Positions 27,786-37,085 of a stretch of 64,000 nt of DNA are shown piece after piece. Each line of letters begins with the position of its first letter. The stretch's first letter is position 1. Under the pieces are notes generated by a model. The model did no database searches, had not been told where the DNA came from, and saw only the letters and a list, made by a program, of their open reading frames with translations. A program made the position numbers and the translations under genes. This DNA is from Streptomyces lydicus (lineage in GTDB: Bacteria > Actinomycetota > Actinomycetes > Streptomycetales > Streptomycetaceae). The stretch is taken from assembly GCF_000717345.1 (NCBI RefSeq), contig NZ_JNZA01000041.1, positions 1 to 64,000 of the forward strand, given 5' to 3'.

Positions 27786-28175
27786 GCTGCACCCCTCGCC
27801 CGCCGCGGCGCGTTCGGTATCGGCGATGCCCGACCCGCCGACCGTGCATTCTTCCGCGCCGTACATGGAGCGAAGGTGCACTGCCGGCAGACGGCCGGGC
27901 CGTGCGCGCCGATCGTCGCGGATCGCGGAGCACACGTCCCATTTCTCCGGGCCGGAAGACCTCGGTACCGAACTGACCACGAGCAAAGCGCCGCATCTGT
28001 ACCAGCTGTCGTGGTGAGCTACGACGGGTCGGGTCACCCGGTCGTCCACGAAGTCTCCACGGTGAGTCTCTGACCTGCGCAGACCCCGCCTCAAGACGCA
28101 GTCTGAGGCCACAATCCGAGGGCTCTTCCTTACCCGGGTGTCAGGATCGCGTCACGGAGTGGGTAGCGTGGCCGG
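27786..28175. other. No gene recognised
   Basis: Short frames only (for example 27826-28017), none with family resemblance. Confidence 0.4.
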
Positions 28176-28274
28176 GTGAGTGAGAAGACCCTGCAGCACC
28201 GGATTGATGGTCCAGACGACGCCCCTGTACTTGTCCTCGGTGCCGCGCTGGGTCCCACCTGGCACAGGTTGTAA
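28176..28274 (+). pseudogene. 3-oxoadipate enol-lactonase (PcaD) N-terminal remnant
   Basis: From GTG 28176 the frame reads VSEKTLQHRIDGPDDAPVLV followed by LGAALGPTWH, the first 30 residues of the alpha/beta-hydrolase PcaD/PcaL, then stops. The remaining protein is gone. About 150 bp further on lies the IS30 element, which is not in contact with the break. Confidence 0.6.
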
Positions 28275-28423
28275 CCCGTGTCTTGGGGCGTCCAGTCGAA
28301 ACAGGGAGTGGCCCTCAAGACCATGTCGGAGCCCCTGAGTCCGGGGGCGTCCACACAGTCTGTGAGACGCGTGTGAGAGCGTGAGACGAGAAGCCCCGCC
28401 GGAATGGGCGGATTCCAGGGGGC

Positions 28424-29701
28424 GTTGCAACACGTGGTCGGTTGATCAGGCCGTGAGCAGTTTATGCAGGCGCTCGGCTGGGGTTTCCCAGTCGAGCGTT
28501 TTGCGTGGGCGGCTGTTGAGTTCAGCGGCGACGGCGACCAGCTGTTCGGGGCCGTGGGCGGAGAGGTCGGTGCCCTTGGGGAAGTACTGCCGCAGCAGGC
28601 CGTTGGTGTTCTCGTTCGAGCCGCGTTGCCAGGGGCTGGCCGGGTCGCAGAAGTAGACCGGGATGTCGGTGGCGACGGTGAAGGCGTGGTGCGCGGCCAT
28701 CTCCGAGCCCTGGTCCCAGGTCAGTGACTTGGTCAGGTGCCGCGGCAGGGCCTGGACGGTGGTCTGCAGGGCTGTGCTGACGTCATCGGCGCCGCGGCCG
28801 CCCGGCAGGTGGACGAGCATGACGTAGCGGGTGGCCCGCTCGACCAGGGTGCCGATGGCGGAGGCGCCGTCCTTGCCGATGATCAGGTCGCCTTCCCAGT
28901 GGCCGGGGACTGCGCGGTCGTCCGCTTCGGCGGGCCGGTCGCTGATCATGACCATGGGATGGGAGAAGCGCGGCTGGCGGGATGCTGCCTGGCGGTGCGG
29001 CTTGCGCCGGGCCCGACCGGTGCGCAGGGCTCTGGCCAGCTCACGGCGCAGTTCCCCGCGGCCCTGCACGTAGAGGGCTTGGTAGATCGTCTCGTGGACC
29101 ACGTGCATCTCCGGCCGGCCGGGGAACCGTCTGCGAAGAGCGTGACAGATCTGTTCCGGGCTCCACCGCATCGCCAGGTGGGCCTGGATGAAGTCCCGCA
29201 GCTCGTTGTTCTGGCCGATCTTCCGAGGCTTGGGCCGGGGCCGGCGCCGGTCGGCCCCGGCGCTGAGCGGCGTGGGGGCGGTAGACCCATCGGGTGTGGT
29301 CACCGCGCAGAGGCATGCCGTTGCGGCGGATGTCCCGGCTGATCGTGGACGGGCTGCGGCCCAGCTCGGCGGCGATCGTGCGGACGGACGCCTTCTCCCG
29401 CAGCCGGTCGGCTATGTGGATGCGCTCGTCGTCGCGCAGGTACCTCGTTGCCGATGGCACGGGCTCCTGCTCTGCCAGAGCAGGAGCCCGCCGCCGCTTC
29501 GGGTCGGTCCGGCCGTTTCGCCATTCGCGGCCGGGTCCGGTCATGGACGCCGACGCGTCGGCTTGCCTCTTTGTTGGTCAGCCCCATCTGCACGAGCCGG
29601 AAGTATTCCTCCCGCTCAGCCCGGAGCTTCCGAGGCCCCGAGCCTTACGGACCTTACGGATCTCGAAGTCCATCGCACCCCTTGAGCTGGGGTGTTGCGA
29701 C
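28424..29701. mobile_element. IS30-family insertion sequence, degenerate
   Basis: About 1.28 kb. The inward-reading ends both contain GTYGCAACAC (GTTGCAACAC at 28424-28433, and the reverse complement of GTGTTGCGAC at 29692-29701), a short terminal inverted repeat. It contains a single frameshifted transposase gene on the minus strand. The exact outer boundaries and target duplication are not certain. Confidence 0.65.
28446..29680 (-). pseudogene. IS30-family transposase, frameshifted
   Basis: Reads in at least three frames. The N-terminal part has REEYFRLVQMGLTNKEASRR and the HTH segment VRTIAAELGRSPSTISRDIR. The C-terminal 286-codon frame (28446-29303) has the integrase core: MRWSPEQICHALRRRFPGRP, WEGDLIIGKDG with the first Asp, LTWDQGSEMAAH with the second Asp, and GSNENTNGLLRQYFPKGTD with the catalytic Glu. 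Shifts lie near 29281 (beside a GGGG run), 29540 and 29630. Repairing them would restore a normal IS30 transposase, so decay or indel errors are both possible. Confidence 0.85.
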
Positions 29702-29980
29702 GACCACTAGAACCGAAGATGCCTGGCGGGGCTTCTGCGTGCGGCGAGCTAGGACGGCGCAGTGTGAGGCTCGGGCACTGTTGTACTCCGGCTCCCCATG
29801 GGAGTCTCCCTGCGGGAGGAAGAACACGTCCTTGGGCCATACAGGCAGCCGACTTGAATGCTGCGAGCGTGCGTGGTCCATCGGGGCCGCGGGTCGGCTA
29901 GGACCTGTCCGGGCGATCAAGCTGGGCTCGATCCTCGGGAATCCATTCCGCCAAGGTGCTCCGGATCCGTCTCCGTGGGA

Positions 29981-30979
29981 TCAGACGTCGATCGGCTTGC
30001 GGTAGCGGACGTATTCGTTCTGGCGCCGGAACCCGACGCTCTTGTAGAGGTCGTAGGAGCGGTGCGGATTCGCGGTCCCGGTGTACAACCGGGCAGTCTC
30101 CGCGCCGTGCTCACGGAGAGATCGCAATCCGTCCAGCAGCAGGGCCCGCCCCAGTCCCAGACGCCTCGACTCTGCGCGGACGCTCAATTCTTCGACTTCG
30201 CCCACGGTGTGGTCATGCCGGTGGATGGAGCACAGGGCGACGCCCGCCATCCGATCCTCATCCCAAGCGGCTCGCCAGCAGGCCGGGTCGGCCGTGGCGA
30301 GGAAGCTCTCGAACGTCCACTTCTCGGTGAAGGCAACATTCGCATACGAATCAACGACCGTCTTCCAGGCCGCGTGGTAACTGGTCGGCTCGACGGCACC
30401 CACTCTGATGCCGGCCGGCAACTGACCGTTGTGCTCGGGTAGCCGTCGGAGATCGGCCAGTTCCAGCTCTACCAGGCTGAAGACACGCCGGTACCCGATT
30501 TCGAGCAGCAGCTCCGTTGAATCCTCTTCGGAGACCATGGCGTTCGCGCCGAACACGGCCGTCCGTGCGGTTCCATGTTGCTGCACGAGCCGACGGATAC
30601 GGCTCTCGGCCCAGTCGACCATGTCTGAGCCGATGCCCGCGCCGCGGTGCTCGGGCAGCAGGTAGCCACGGTGCAGGTACAGCCATGTCCCGTCCCGCTC
30701 CTGCCACCACCTGATCGTCACGTAGCCGACGATGTCACCGTTGTGCTCCACCAAGACCTGGTTCTCGGACGGGTCGTCCAGCTTGGCGGAGGCTTCGCCG
30801 ATCTCGGCTGCCGTCGGAACTCCCTCCACAATCGAGCGAGCGTCGATCCCATCCCGCCCTGCACAGCCCAGCCGCACAGCGGCCATCGCGCCGTGGTCTT
30901 CGTTGCCGCGATACGGCCGGAAGAGATAGCTGGGCAATCGTCCCAGCGATCCATGGCCGTTGCCGCTGTTCACGCCCAT
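29981..30979 (-). CDS. Tandem GNAT-family N-acetyltransferase
   Basis: A 332-aa protein with two GNAT domains. The first has GDIVGYVTIRWWQERDGTWL then LHRGYLLPEHRGAGIGSDMV (acetyl-CoA loop RGAGIG). The second has VGEVEELSVRAESRRLGLGR (loop RRLGLG) and ends YKSVGFRRQNEYVRYRKPID. This two-domain layout is that of mycothiol synthase-like or Eis-like double GNATs, but the substrate cannot be named. The start at 30979 was chosen for GGGAGG 7 bases upstream rather than the earlier ATG at 31039. Single gene next to the degenerate IS30. Confidence 0.85.
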   Translation of the reverse strand: MGVNSGNGHGSLGRLPSYLFRPYRGNEDHGAMAAVRLGCAGRDGIDARSIVEGVPTAAEIGEASAKLDDPSENQVLVEHNGDIVGYVTIRWWQERDGTWLYLHRGYLLPEHRGAGIGSDMVDWAESRIRRLVQQHGTARTAVFGANAMVSEEDSTELLLEIGYRRVFSLVELELADLRRLPEHNGQLPAGIRVGAVEPTSYHAAWKTVVDSYANVAFTEKWTFESFLATADPACWRAAWDEDRMAGVALCSIHRHDHTVGEVEELSVRAESRRLGLGRALLLDGLRSLREHGAETARLYTGTANPHRSYDLYKSVGFRRQNEYVRYRKPIDV

Positions 30980-31091
30980 ACCAAGGCCTCCCGATGTTGG
31001 ACATGCGGTCAGCGAGCGTAGGCCGTGCCGATCGGACAACCGAACTCGCCGGGCACGGCGGACTGGTCGGCGCAGACGGGCAGCCCGGTGG

Positions 31092-31676
31092 CAATGGCTA
31101 CGTCCTGATCATCTGGGACAAGCCCGCTTCCTGACGCAACAGGTTCTCCCGGCCCGCTTTCGTCTGGAAGGCATCCCCGAGGCCGCGTGGCGGGACGCCG
31201 CAGCGCGCCGTCATCAGACGGCACTGAAGTTTGGCGAAGTGCCGCCCTTTCGACACCAAGGGCCGACACCCGGTGAACACGCCTTCACGCTGGAGCACGG
31301 TTGGTTCGAGGAGGCATGGAAGGAAGCGTCGGGGCTCGGGGGTGCGCTGCTGCGGCGCCTGCTGATCTTCCGCTCGGGCGCCGACTGGCTGGACATGGCT
31401 GGCTTCACCAAGCACGTGAGCACCTACGGATTCCGGCTGACTTTCGCGGAATCGCACTGGACGGACCACGACACGCTCATCGAGCATCTCACTCACCCCG
31501 TGTGCGGGCTCGCCCTCAAGGAGGACATGCGCACCTGCACCTGCGCGTTCGGGGAGCGGAGCTGCAGGATCTGGTTCGACGGCCCCGAACAGGCCGCCGG
31601 ACGACTCGACTTGCAGCTGGTCACCGATCAAGAGGACTGCGAGATCGCGGAGTACAACCAGGCTCTCACTTACGCA
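31092..31676 (+). CDS. Hypothetical protein, probably 5'-truncated or frameshifted
   Basis: A stretch with coherent coding character but no clear start or in-frame stop: FRLEGIPEAAWRDAAARRHQ, FTLEHGWFEEAWKEASGLGG, DWLDMAGFTKHVSTYGFRLT, EHLTHPVCGLALKEDMRTCT and FDGPEQAAGRLDLQLVTDQE. The end sits at a 14-bp-stem hairpin that contains a TAG in another frame, so a one-base shift would give a natural stop followed by a terminator. No family recognised. Confidence 0.4.
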
Positions 31677-31709
31677 GGTAGCCCGCATGAGGAGATCATG
31701 CGGGCTACC
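31677..31709. terminator. Hairpin terminator candidate
   Basis: GGTAGCCCGCATGA and TCATGCGGGCTACC form a perfect 14-bp stem around ggaga. It closes the hypothetical coding stretch upstream. Confidence 0.65.
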
Positions 31710-31966
31710 GGGCGCCCCTCAGGGGCTGCGGTGGTGTGTGCCCCCGGATGCCATGGTCGACACGGCAAGGTCGCGTTCCTGCGGCGCATTAGGAAGGACG
31801 TCGAAAGGAACACGCGTAGGGAAGGCGGAAGGCCAGATGACTGCGGAAGGGTACGTCCTCAAGGCTTGAGCAGCGCGTTCGACGCGCTATCTGTCGCGGG
31901 GCACGCTAGCGAACTCCTCCACGGGAACTGGGGCCGCTTCGCACCTCAACATGGCACATTGTGGCT

Positions 31967-32540
31967 ATGGCTTCTTCCCCTTCTGCTGTCGACCTGCATG
32001 CCGAACCGGTCGACGAGGTGCTCGACCGGGTCGAGCGGTCTTTGGACGTTCGTTTGGAGCGGGGGAGCGTGGTGCAAGCGTCGCTCGGTCGGTGCGCGCA
32101 CGGACCGCGGGACCTGGGTGCGGTTGGAGCGCCGGCCTTTGGCGCGGGTCGACGGCCAGGGGTGGAACGGCACGGAGGCCGCGGCAGCGCTGGAGGTCGT
32201 AGCTATGCCGCGGTGGCTGGCCGGCGTCGCGTGGCGGGACGCGTCAGGCGAGGCGATGTGGCGGGCGGATGAGACGACCCTGCTTCCCGGCGCCCCAGTA
32301 AAGCCCGGGGGAACCCTCACCATCGATCCGCAGCTCCCCGGCGCCTGGTGGGGGCAGCTGAACAGGTCCCTGGACGCCCTGGCCGGCCAGACCACCACCC
32401 GCATCGCGACGCCGGACACCGTCACCATCACTCAGGCCCGGGTCACACGGGAGATCACTTCGACCTTCGGCGACCTCGACACCACTCTCGCGGACTGGAG
32501 GCCGGCCCACGCGGACCTGAACTGGGCGAACGTGACGGGC
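31967..32540 (+). pseudogene. Aminoglycoside phosphotransferase-family protein, truncated and frameshifted
   Basis: From ATG 31967 the frame reads MASSPSAVDLHAEPVDEVLD to about 32082. A second frame continues TDRGTWVRLERRPLARVDGQ, RADETTLLPGAPVKPGG and DTVTITQARVTREI, ending at HADLNWANVTGP, the kinase catalytic loop (Asp and Asn present). Here the gene stops abruptly and CRISPR-like repeats follow about 50 bp later. The C-terminal third with the DxD magnesium motif is missing. Substrate unknown; such proteins are not necessarily resistance enzymes. Confidence 0.75.
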
Positions 32541-32588
32541 CCTACGTTGGGACGACACCGTCGTCCCGCTCGCCCTCGGCACTGGGGC

Positions 32589-32678
32589 GGAACTACCCCC
32601 GCGAGCGCGGGGAAGCCGACCGCGCCGGTGTGAAGGCGTCTCCCTCACGCGGGTCACCCCCGCCCTCGCGGGGAGCTG
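32589..32678 (-). CRISPR. Two diverged type I-E repeats upstream of cas8e
   Basis: Repeat-like sequences at 32589-32617 (core ACCCCCGCGAGCGCGGGGA) and 32650-32678 (core CACCCCCGCCCTCGCGGGGA) start exactly 61 bp apart, i.e. a 29-bp repeat plus a 32-bp spacer. The second matches the reverse complement of the downstream array repeat at most positions (CGGxTCACCxCCGC...CGCGGxGAGC). The two differ from each other outside the palindromic core, so this looks like a relic array in the orientation opposite to the downstream one. Confidence 0.6.
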
Positions 32679-32716
32679 TTCGCCGAGCCTACTGAAAGCT
32701 CTCGCAGAGAGGTGTC

Positions 32717-34261
32717 ATGTCCACTGACCTCTACGATCTGCTCACGGAGCGGGCCTTCCCCGTGCGGTGGGCGGATTCGGTGCCCGACGGCGACCGGCCG
32801 GAGGCCGTGTCGCTGCGCGAATTGTTCCTGCGAGCGCATCAGATCAGTGCGCTTGCGGTGTCGCTGCCGCCGGCGTTGTCGGGGCTGTACCGGGTGCTGT
32901 ACGCCCTGGCGGCCCGGATCACGGAACTGGACGCCGCCGGCGACTGGCACGAGGAGCGATTCGCCGTCCTCGACAGGGGCGCCTTCGACGCCGAGTGCGT
33001 CGATGCCTACTTCGACGCCTTCGCCGATCGCTTCCGGCTCTATGACCCGGTGCGCCCCTTCCTGCAGGATCCTCGGCTGTCGTCGCAGTGCGACAAGACC
33101 GCCGGGATCAACAAACTCGTCACGACCCGGCCCTCGGGCTCGAACCACGCGTGGTTCGAGCACACCGCGGATGCCCGCCCGGTGGCCCTCGCCTCGGCGC
33201 AGGCGCTGGAGCATCTGCTGGTGTGGCGGTACTACGGGCCGTCCGGCCGCTGCTCGAGTCGGACCGTGGGCAACACGAAGGAAGCGAATTGCGTGGCGGG
33301 GCCGCTGCGCACGGCGCTGTCGTACCACCCGCTGGGTGCCACGTTGTTCGAGACGTTGCTGGCCGGCCTGCCGGAGCCCGAACGCGGTCGCCGCTACGTC
33401 CGGGAGGCCGACCCTTGTCCGTGGGAGCGCCACGAGCCGACGGATCCCCTGACCCTCAAGGGGGTGGTGACCGGCCCGATGTCGAAGCTGGTGGGCCACA
33501 ACCAGCACGCGTTGCTGCTGGTCCCCGACGAAGCGGGCGCCCACGCGGTGGATGCGTACATCACCTGGGCCTACCGCGAGCGCATCGCGCGCACCGACGA
33601 TTTTTTGATCTGGCAGACGAGCCAGGCAGGCAACCGCTATGCCCGCTATGCCGACTGCCGGCGCGGTCTGTGGCGGGACCTGGACGCGCTGCTGCTGAGC
33701 GATCTGCCCGGTGTGGACAGCCGCCGGCCGGACGTGTTCCCCACCGCGGTCGACCTGTTTGAAGAGGGCACGTTGCGGATTCAGGCCCTGGGCATCGACC
33801 AGGAGGGACAGGCCAAAGACACCCAGGTCGTCTCGTCGACCACGCCCCCTGTGCTGCACCTGATGCAGGAGCGTGATGAGGAGCAGGCCAGGTTGGTGGG
33901 GCAGTTGCGGCTGGCGGGGGAGCGGTACGGGCAGCGTTTGGAGCGTGCGGCCAAGCATGCCTGGGCCCAGTTCGCCAATACCAAGGTCCAGGACTGCGCA
34001 TGGTCGGCGGCCGCGGCGGCCCGGTACTGGCCCGAGGCGGAGACGGAGTTTTGGAAGCGCCTGGACGAAGGACGCTTCGAGGGCGCTGCCCAGGCGTTTC
34101 GTGCCCGGGCGGAGCGCATCTACGACCACATCACCGAAGCGGCCGCCGGCACGGCGCGCGGCGCGCGGGCCCGGGAGTCCGCGCGCATCGAGCTGTACGG
34201 CGGGCGTCCGAAGAAGAAAGCCGCCGGCGCCCAGCGCCCGTCTGTGGGAGATGACCGATGA
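32717..34261 (+). CDS. cas8e: Type I-E Cascade large subunit Cas8e (Cse1/CasA)
   Basis: A 514-aa protein with Cse1 features: the LRELFLRAHQISALAVSLPP N-terminus, RLYDPVRPFLQDPRL, the KTAGINKLVTTRPSGSNHAW loop and GNTKEANCVAGPLRTALSYH. In Cascade this subunit recognises the PAM and recruits Cas3. GAGAGG lies 8 bases before the ATG. It is the first gene of the operon; the stop overlaps the cse2 start (ATGA). In most loci cas3 precedes this gene; here only an APH fragment and repeat relics do. Confidence 0.93.
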   Translation: MSTDLYDLLTERAFPVRWADSVPDGDRPEAVSLRELFLRAHQISALAVSLPPALSGLYRVLYALAARITELDAAGDWHEERFAVLDRGAFDAECVDAYFDAFADRFRLYDPVRPFLQDPRLSSQCDKTAGINKLVTTRPSGSNHAWFEHTADARPVALASAQALEHLLVWRYYGPSGRCSSRTVGNTKEANCVAGPLRTALSYHPLGATLFETLLAGLPEPERGRRYVREADPCPWERHEPTDPLTLKGVVTGPMSKLVGHNQHALLLVPDEAGAHAVDAYITWAYRERIARTDDFLIWQTSQAGNRYARYADCRRGLWRDLDALLLSDLPGVDSRRPDVFPTAVDLFEEGTLRIQALGIDQEGQAKDTQVVSSTTPPVLHLMQERDEEQARLVGQLRLAGERYGQRLERAAKHAWAQFANTKVQDCAWSAAAAARYWPEAETEFWKRLDEGRFEGAAQAFRARAERIYDHITEAAAGTARGARARESARIELYGGRPKKKAAGAQRPSVGDDR

Positions 34262-35058
34262 CCACTGCAACCGCCTCCGGTGAACGGCAGCAGCCTGGAC
34301 TCGACGAGCAGCGGGCCCCTGCCGGTGCCTCCTCGTGGCTGGTGGAGGCCCGGCAATTCGTCGCCGCGGTCAGCCGCAGCGCGGCCAAGGACTCCGGTGC
34401 GCGGGCAGCGCTGCGCAGCGGTGTCGGCAAGGGGCTGGATGACGTGCCGCGGATGCACCGCATCGTGGCTCCGCTCCTGCCCGGCGGTGTGCTGCGGGAC
34501 CCTGAGGGACAACGCGCCTTCTACACCGTCGCCGCACTGATCGCTGCCTATCACCGGCACGGTGCCCTCGGTCCCGGCGAGCCGTCCGGCCAGGGGGAGG
34601 GCGACGCAGCCCGCCTGGTGGCGGCAGCTGCGGGCGCAGAGCCCGATTCCGGGGCCGGGGTTCCCTCGCAGCGGGCAGTGCGGCGGGCGGAGGCCGAGCA
34701 CAAGCGTCGCGAGCGGTTCGGGGACAGTCTGGGGCTGGCCTACGCGGCCGCGGTGGCCCGCGGCGGCCGGCAAGGCATTCGGGAGAGCGCTGCCGAGACC
34801 CGCCTGAACCTGCTGTGCAAACAGAGCACCTCCGGGCTGCACCGGCATCTTCCCTCTGCGGTGCGGCAGTTGTGTGACCGCAACGCGATGCCGGACTGGG
34901 CCCGGCTCCTGGTCGACCTGCGCACCTGGCCGCAGCAGCGCCGGCGGGTGGCTCGCTGGTGGTTGCAGGACTACTACCGCGCCCGCGCAGCAGCCGACCT
35001 CGCCGCAGCCCTCAACGCCGACGACTCCGCAGCCCCGACCACCGGCCCTGCTGCCTGA
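34258..35058 (+). CDS. cse2: Type I-E Cascade small subunit Cse2 (CasB/Cas11e)
   Basis: A 266-aa protein, long for the family (E. coli CasB is about 160 aa). The N-terminal part (WLVEARQFVAAVSRSAAKDS, ARAALRSGVGKGLDDVPRMH, YTVAALIAAYHRH) and the C-terminal helices (RLNLLCKQSTSGLHRHLPSA, DWARLLVDLRTWPQQRRRVA) are clear Cse2. A charged, Ala/Gly-rich insertion around residues 100-150 accounts for the extra length. Two copies line the Cascade backbone and stabilise crRNA and target strand. Confidence 0.9.
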   Translation: MTTATASGERQQPGLDEQRAPAGASSWLVEARQFVAAVSRSAAKDSGARAALRSGVGKGLDDVPRMHRIVAPLLPGGVLRDPEGQRAFYTVAALIAAYHRHGALGPGEPSGQGEGDAARLVAAAAGAEPDSGAGVPSQRAVRRAEAEHKRRERFGDSLGLAYAAAVARGGRQGIRESAAETRLNLLCKQSTSGLHRHLPSAVRQLCDRNAMPDWARLLVDLRTWPQQRRRVARWWLQDYYRARAAADLAAALNADDSAAPTTGPAA

Positions 35059-35101
35059 CCCACCTGGCCTCGCGTTACCGATATCTCGCTAGGAGACAGA
35101 C

Positions 35102-36271
35102 ATGTCCAACATCGTTTCGCAGCCCGCCCTCGCCGGCCGGTTCATCGACTTCCATGTGCTGCAGAGCGTGCCCTACGCCAACCTCAACCGGGACGACACC
35201 AACTCGGTCAAAACGGTCCAGTACGGGGACCGGGAACGTACTCGGGTCAGCAGCCAGTGCTGGAAGCGCGCCGTGCGCCGGTACTTTCAGCGCAGCATCG
35301 GCGACAAGGCGCTGCGCACCCGCAGGATCGTTGAAGCGGTCGAGGCCGCGTTGCGTGACGAGCGCGGCTGGCCGGCGGACCTTGCCCGGCGCGCGGGGCA
35401 GCACATCGCCACGGGCAGCAGCATCAAGGCCGATCCGCCCTCGGAGGAGGAGCCGGCCTGGAGCACCAACGCCATGGTCTACGTGCCCGCCTCCGCGGTC
35501 ACGGAACTCGCGGACCTCGCCGAGACCCACCGGGTCGACATCGAGGGGGCGAAGGACATGAAGAAGGGCGTCAAGAGCGTCCTGGCGCAGGACGACATCG
35601 ACGCGGTGCTGCGCCGCCGCAACGGGATCATCAACCTGTTCGGGCGGATGCTGGCAGAGGTCGATGGCGCAGGCGTCGACGGCGCGGTGCAGCTCGCACA
35701 CGCCCTGACCACCCACGGCACGGACGTGGAAGTCGACTACTTCGCGGCCGTCGACGACATCACCGACGCCTGGCGCGACACCACCGGCAGCGCCCACATG
35801 GGCAGCAGCGAGTTCAGCGCCGGGGTGTTCTACCGCTACGCCACGCTCGACCTGGCGGACCTGATGCGCAACATCGGCGGCGACGTAGAGGCCGCCCGCT
35901 CGTTGGCGACATCATTCGGTGAGGCATTCGTGCTGTCGCTGCCGGAGGCGAAGAAGACCTCCACCGCGCCGCACACCATCCCGGACCTGGTGCACATCAG
36001 CGTCCGCGCCGACCGTCCCTTGTCCTACGCCGCGGCGTTCGAACGGCCCGTCGGCGCCGACCGCGCCGGCGGATTCGCCCAGCCCTCACGGCGGGCGCTG
36101 GCCGACTACGCGCAGGCAGCCGGCCGGCTGCTGGGCCAGCGCGGCCTGGTCCACGCCGGCTGGGCCAGCTTGGAGGACAAGGACCTCACAGGACTCGGGG
36201 CCCGGATCGACTCGTTCGACGACCTGATCACCGGCTCCGTCACCGCCGCGCTGAGCGAGGCAACCGCGTGA
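35102..36271 (+). CDS. cas7e: Type I-E Cascade backbone subunit Cas7e (Cse4/CasC)
   Basis: A 389-aa RAMP-type backbone protein. It starts FIDFHVLQSVPYANLNRDDT then TRVSSQCWKRAVRRYF, the conserved opening of Cas7e, and ends in the typical region with FDDLITGSVTAAL. Six copies polymerise along the crRNA spacer in Cascade. It begins 43 bp after cse2 with TAGGAGAC before the ATG, the only real gap inside the operon. Its stop overlaps the cas5e start. Confidence 0.93.
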   Translation: MSNIVSQPALAGRFIDFHVLQSVPYANLNRDDTNSVKTVQYGDRERTRVSSQCWKRAVRRYFQRSIGDKALRTRRIVEAVEAALRDERGWPADLARRAGQHIATGSSIKADPPSEEEPAWSTNAMVYVPASAVTELADLAETHRVDIEGAKDMKKGVKSVLAQDDIDAVLRRRNGIINLFGRMLAEVDGAGVDGAVQLAHALTTHGTDVEVDYFAAVDDITDAWRDTTGSAHMGSSEFSAGVFYRYATLDLADLMRNIGGDVEAARSLATSFGEAFVLSLPEAKKTSTAPHTIPDLVHISVRADRPLSYAAAFERPVGADRAGGFAQPSRRALADYAQAAGRLLGQRGLVHAGWASLEDKDLTGLGARIDSFDDLITGSVTAALSEATA

Positions 36272-36918
36272 GCGAGACCGACACCGCGGCGCCCGGCCTC
36301 CTGCTGCACCTGGCCGGGCCCCTGCAGTCGTGGGGCACACGCAGCCACTACAACGAACGCGACACCGCCCCACACCCCACCCGCTCCGGCATCATCGGCC
36401 TGCTCGGCGCCTGCCTGGGACGTACACGCAACGAAAGCATCGAAGACCTGGCCCGCTTGTCGCTGACCACCCGCACCGACCGGCCCGGCGTCCTGCTGCG
36501 CGACCTGCACACCGTCGGCGGCGGACTGCCCGCGAAAGGGACCGTCACCACCGCAGAAGGAAAGAAACGGCCCCCCTCCCAAGGAACCCTGCTCTCCCAC
36601 CGCTCCTACCTGGCCGACGCCGCCTTCACCGTCTGCCTCACCGGAGACCCCCACACGCTGCGCACCTGCGAACAGGCCCTGCGCACCCCGCACTGGCCGC
36701 CCTACCTCGGACGACGCTCCTGCCCGCCGGAAGGCCCCCTGCTGCTCGGGCTGCTGGCCGACCCGCTGCACCACCTCGTGCAGCTGCCTCTGGCCCGGCC
36801 ACGATCTCGCGGCGACGCCCGCATCGACTACCACTCCGACCATCCACTCGACCAACTGCCCACCCCCTGGCCCGCGGAGGGCACCCGCAAGACCAGCAGC
36901 AGGGCGCTGTCGCCGTGA
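36268..36918 (+). CDS. cas5e: Type I-E Cascade subunit Cas5e (CasD)
   Basis: A 216-aa protein with the Cas5 opening LLHLAGPLQSWGTRSHYNER and TRSGIIGLLGACLGRTR, then RDLHTVGGGLPAKGT. It binds the 5' handle of the crRNA and caps the Cas7 filament. The GTG start overlaps the cas7e stop, and its own stop overlaps the GTG of the 56-codon ORF (GTGA). Confidence 0.92.
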   Translation: MSETDTAAPGLLLHLAGPLQSWGTRSHYNERDTAPHPTRSGIIGLLGACLGRTRNESIEDLARLSLTTRTDRPGVLLRDLHTVGGGLPAKGTVTTAEGKKRPPSQGTLLSHRSYLADAAFTVCLTGDPHTLRTCEQALRTPHWPPYLGRRSCPPEGPLLLGLLADPLHHLVQLPLARPRSRGDARIDYHSDHPLDQLPTPWPAEGTRKTSSRALSP

Positions 36919-37085
36919 GCGAACTCAACGACGACCCGCACGGTGGCCGCGCCTTCCGTGCGCGTGCCCTCTACCGGCGCACCCTCACCCAGCCCGCCGA
37001 CCAATGCGCCGGCCAGGGCACCGACTACCTCACGGCGCTGGCCCTCTATCTCGACGCCCTCAGCAGCAAAGGAGCTGCACGATGA
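36915..37085 (+). CDS. Small unidentified ORF (56 aa) inside the Cascade operon
   Basis: GTG 36915 overlaps the cas5e stop (GTGA) and its TGA overlaps the cas6e ATG (ATGA), so it is positioned exactly like a coupled gene. The product begins MSELNDDPHGGRAFRARALY and ends with a helix-like TDYLTALALYLDALSSKG. AAAGGAG near its end is the ribosome site for cas6e. It is not a known core Cascade subunit. It could be an extension that once belonged to Cas5e or a small accessory protein; function unknown. Confidence 0.65.
   Translation: MSELNDDPHGGRAFRARALYRRTLTQPADQCAGQGTDYLTALALYLDALSSKGAAR

Noticed and set aside
31098..31688. Minus-strand 196-codon frame opposite the hypothetical stretch
   Set aside because: The plus frame has the more natural protein composition and ends at a hairpin; the minus frame is likely its shadow.
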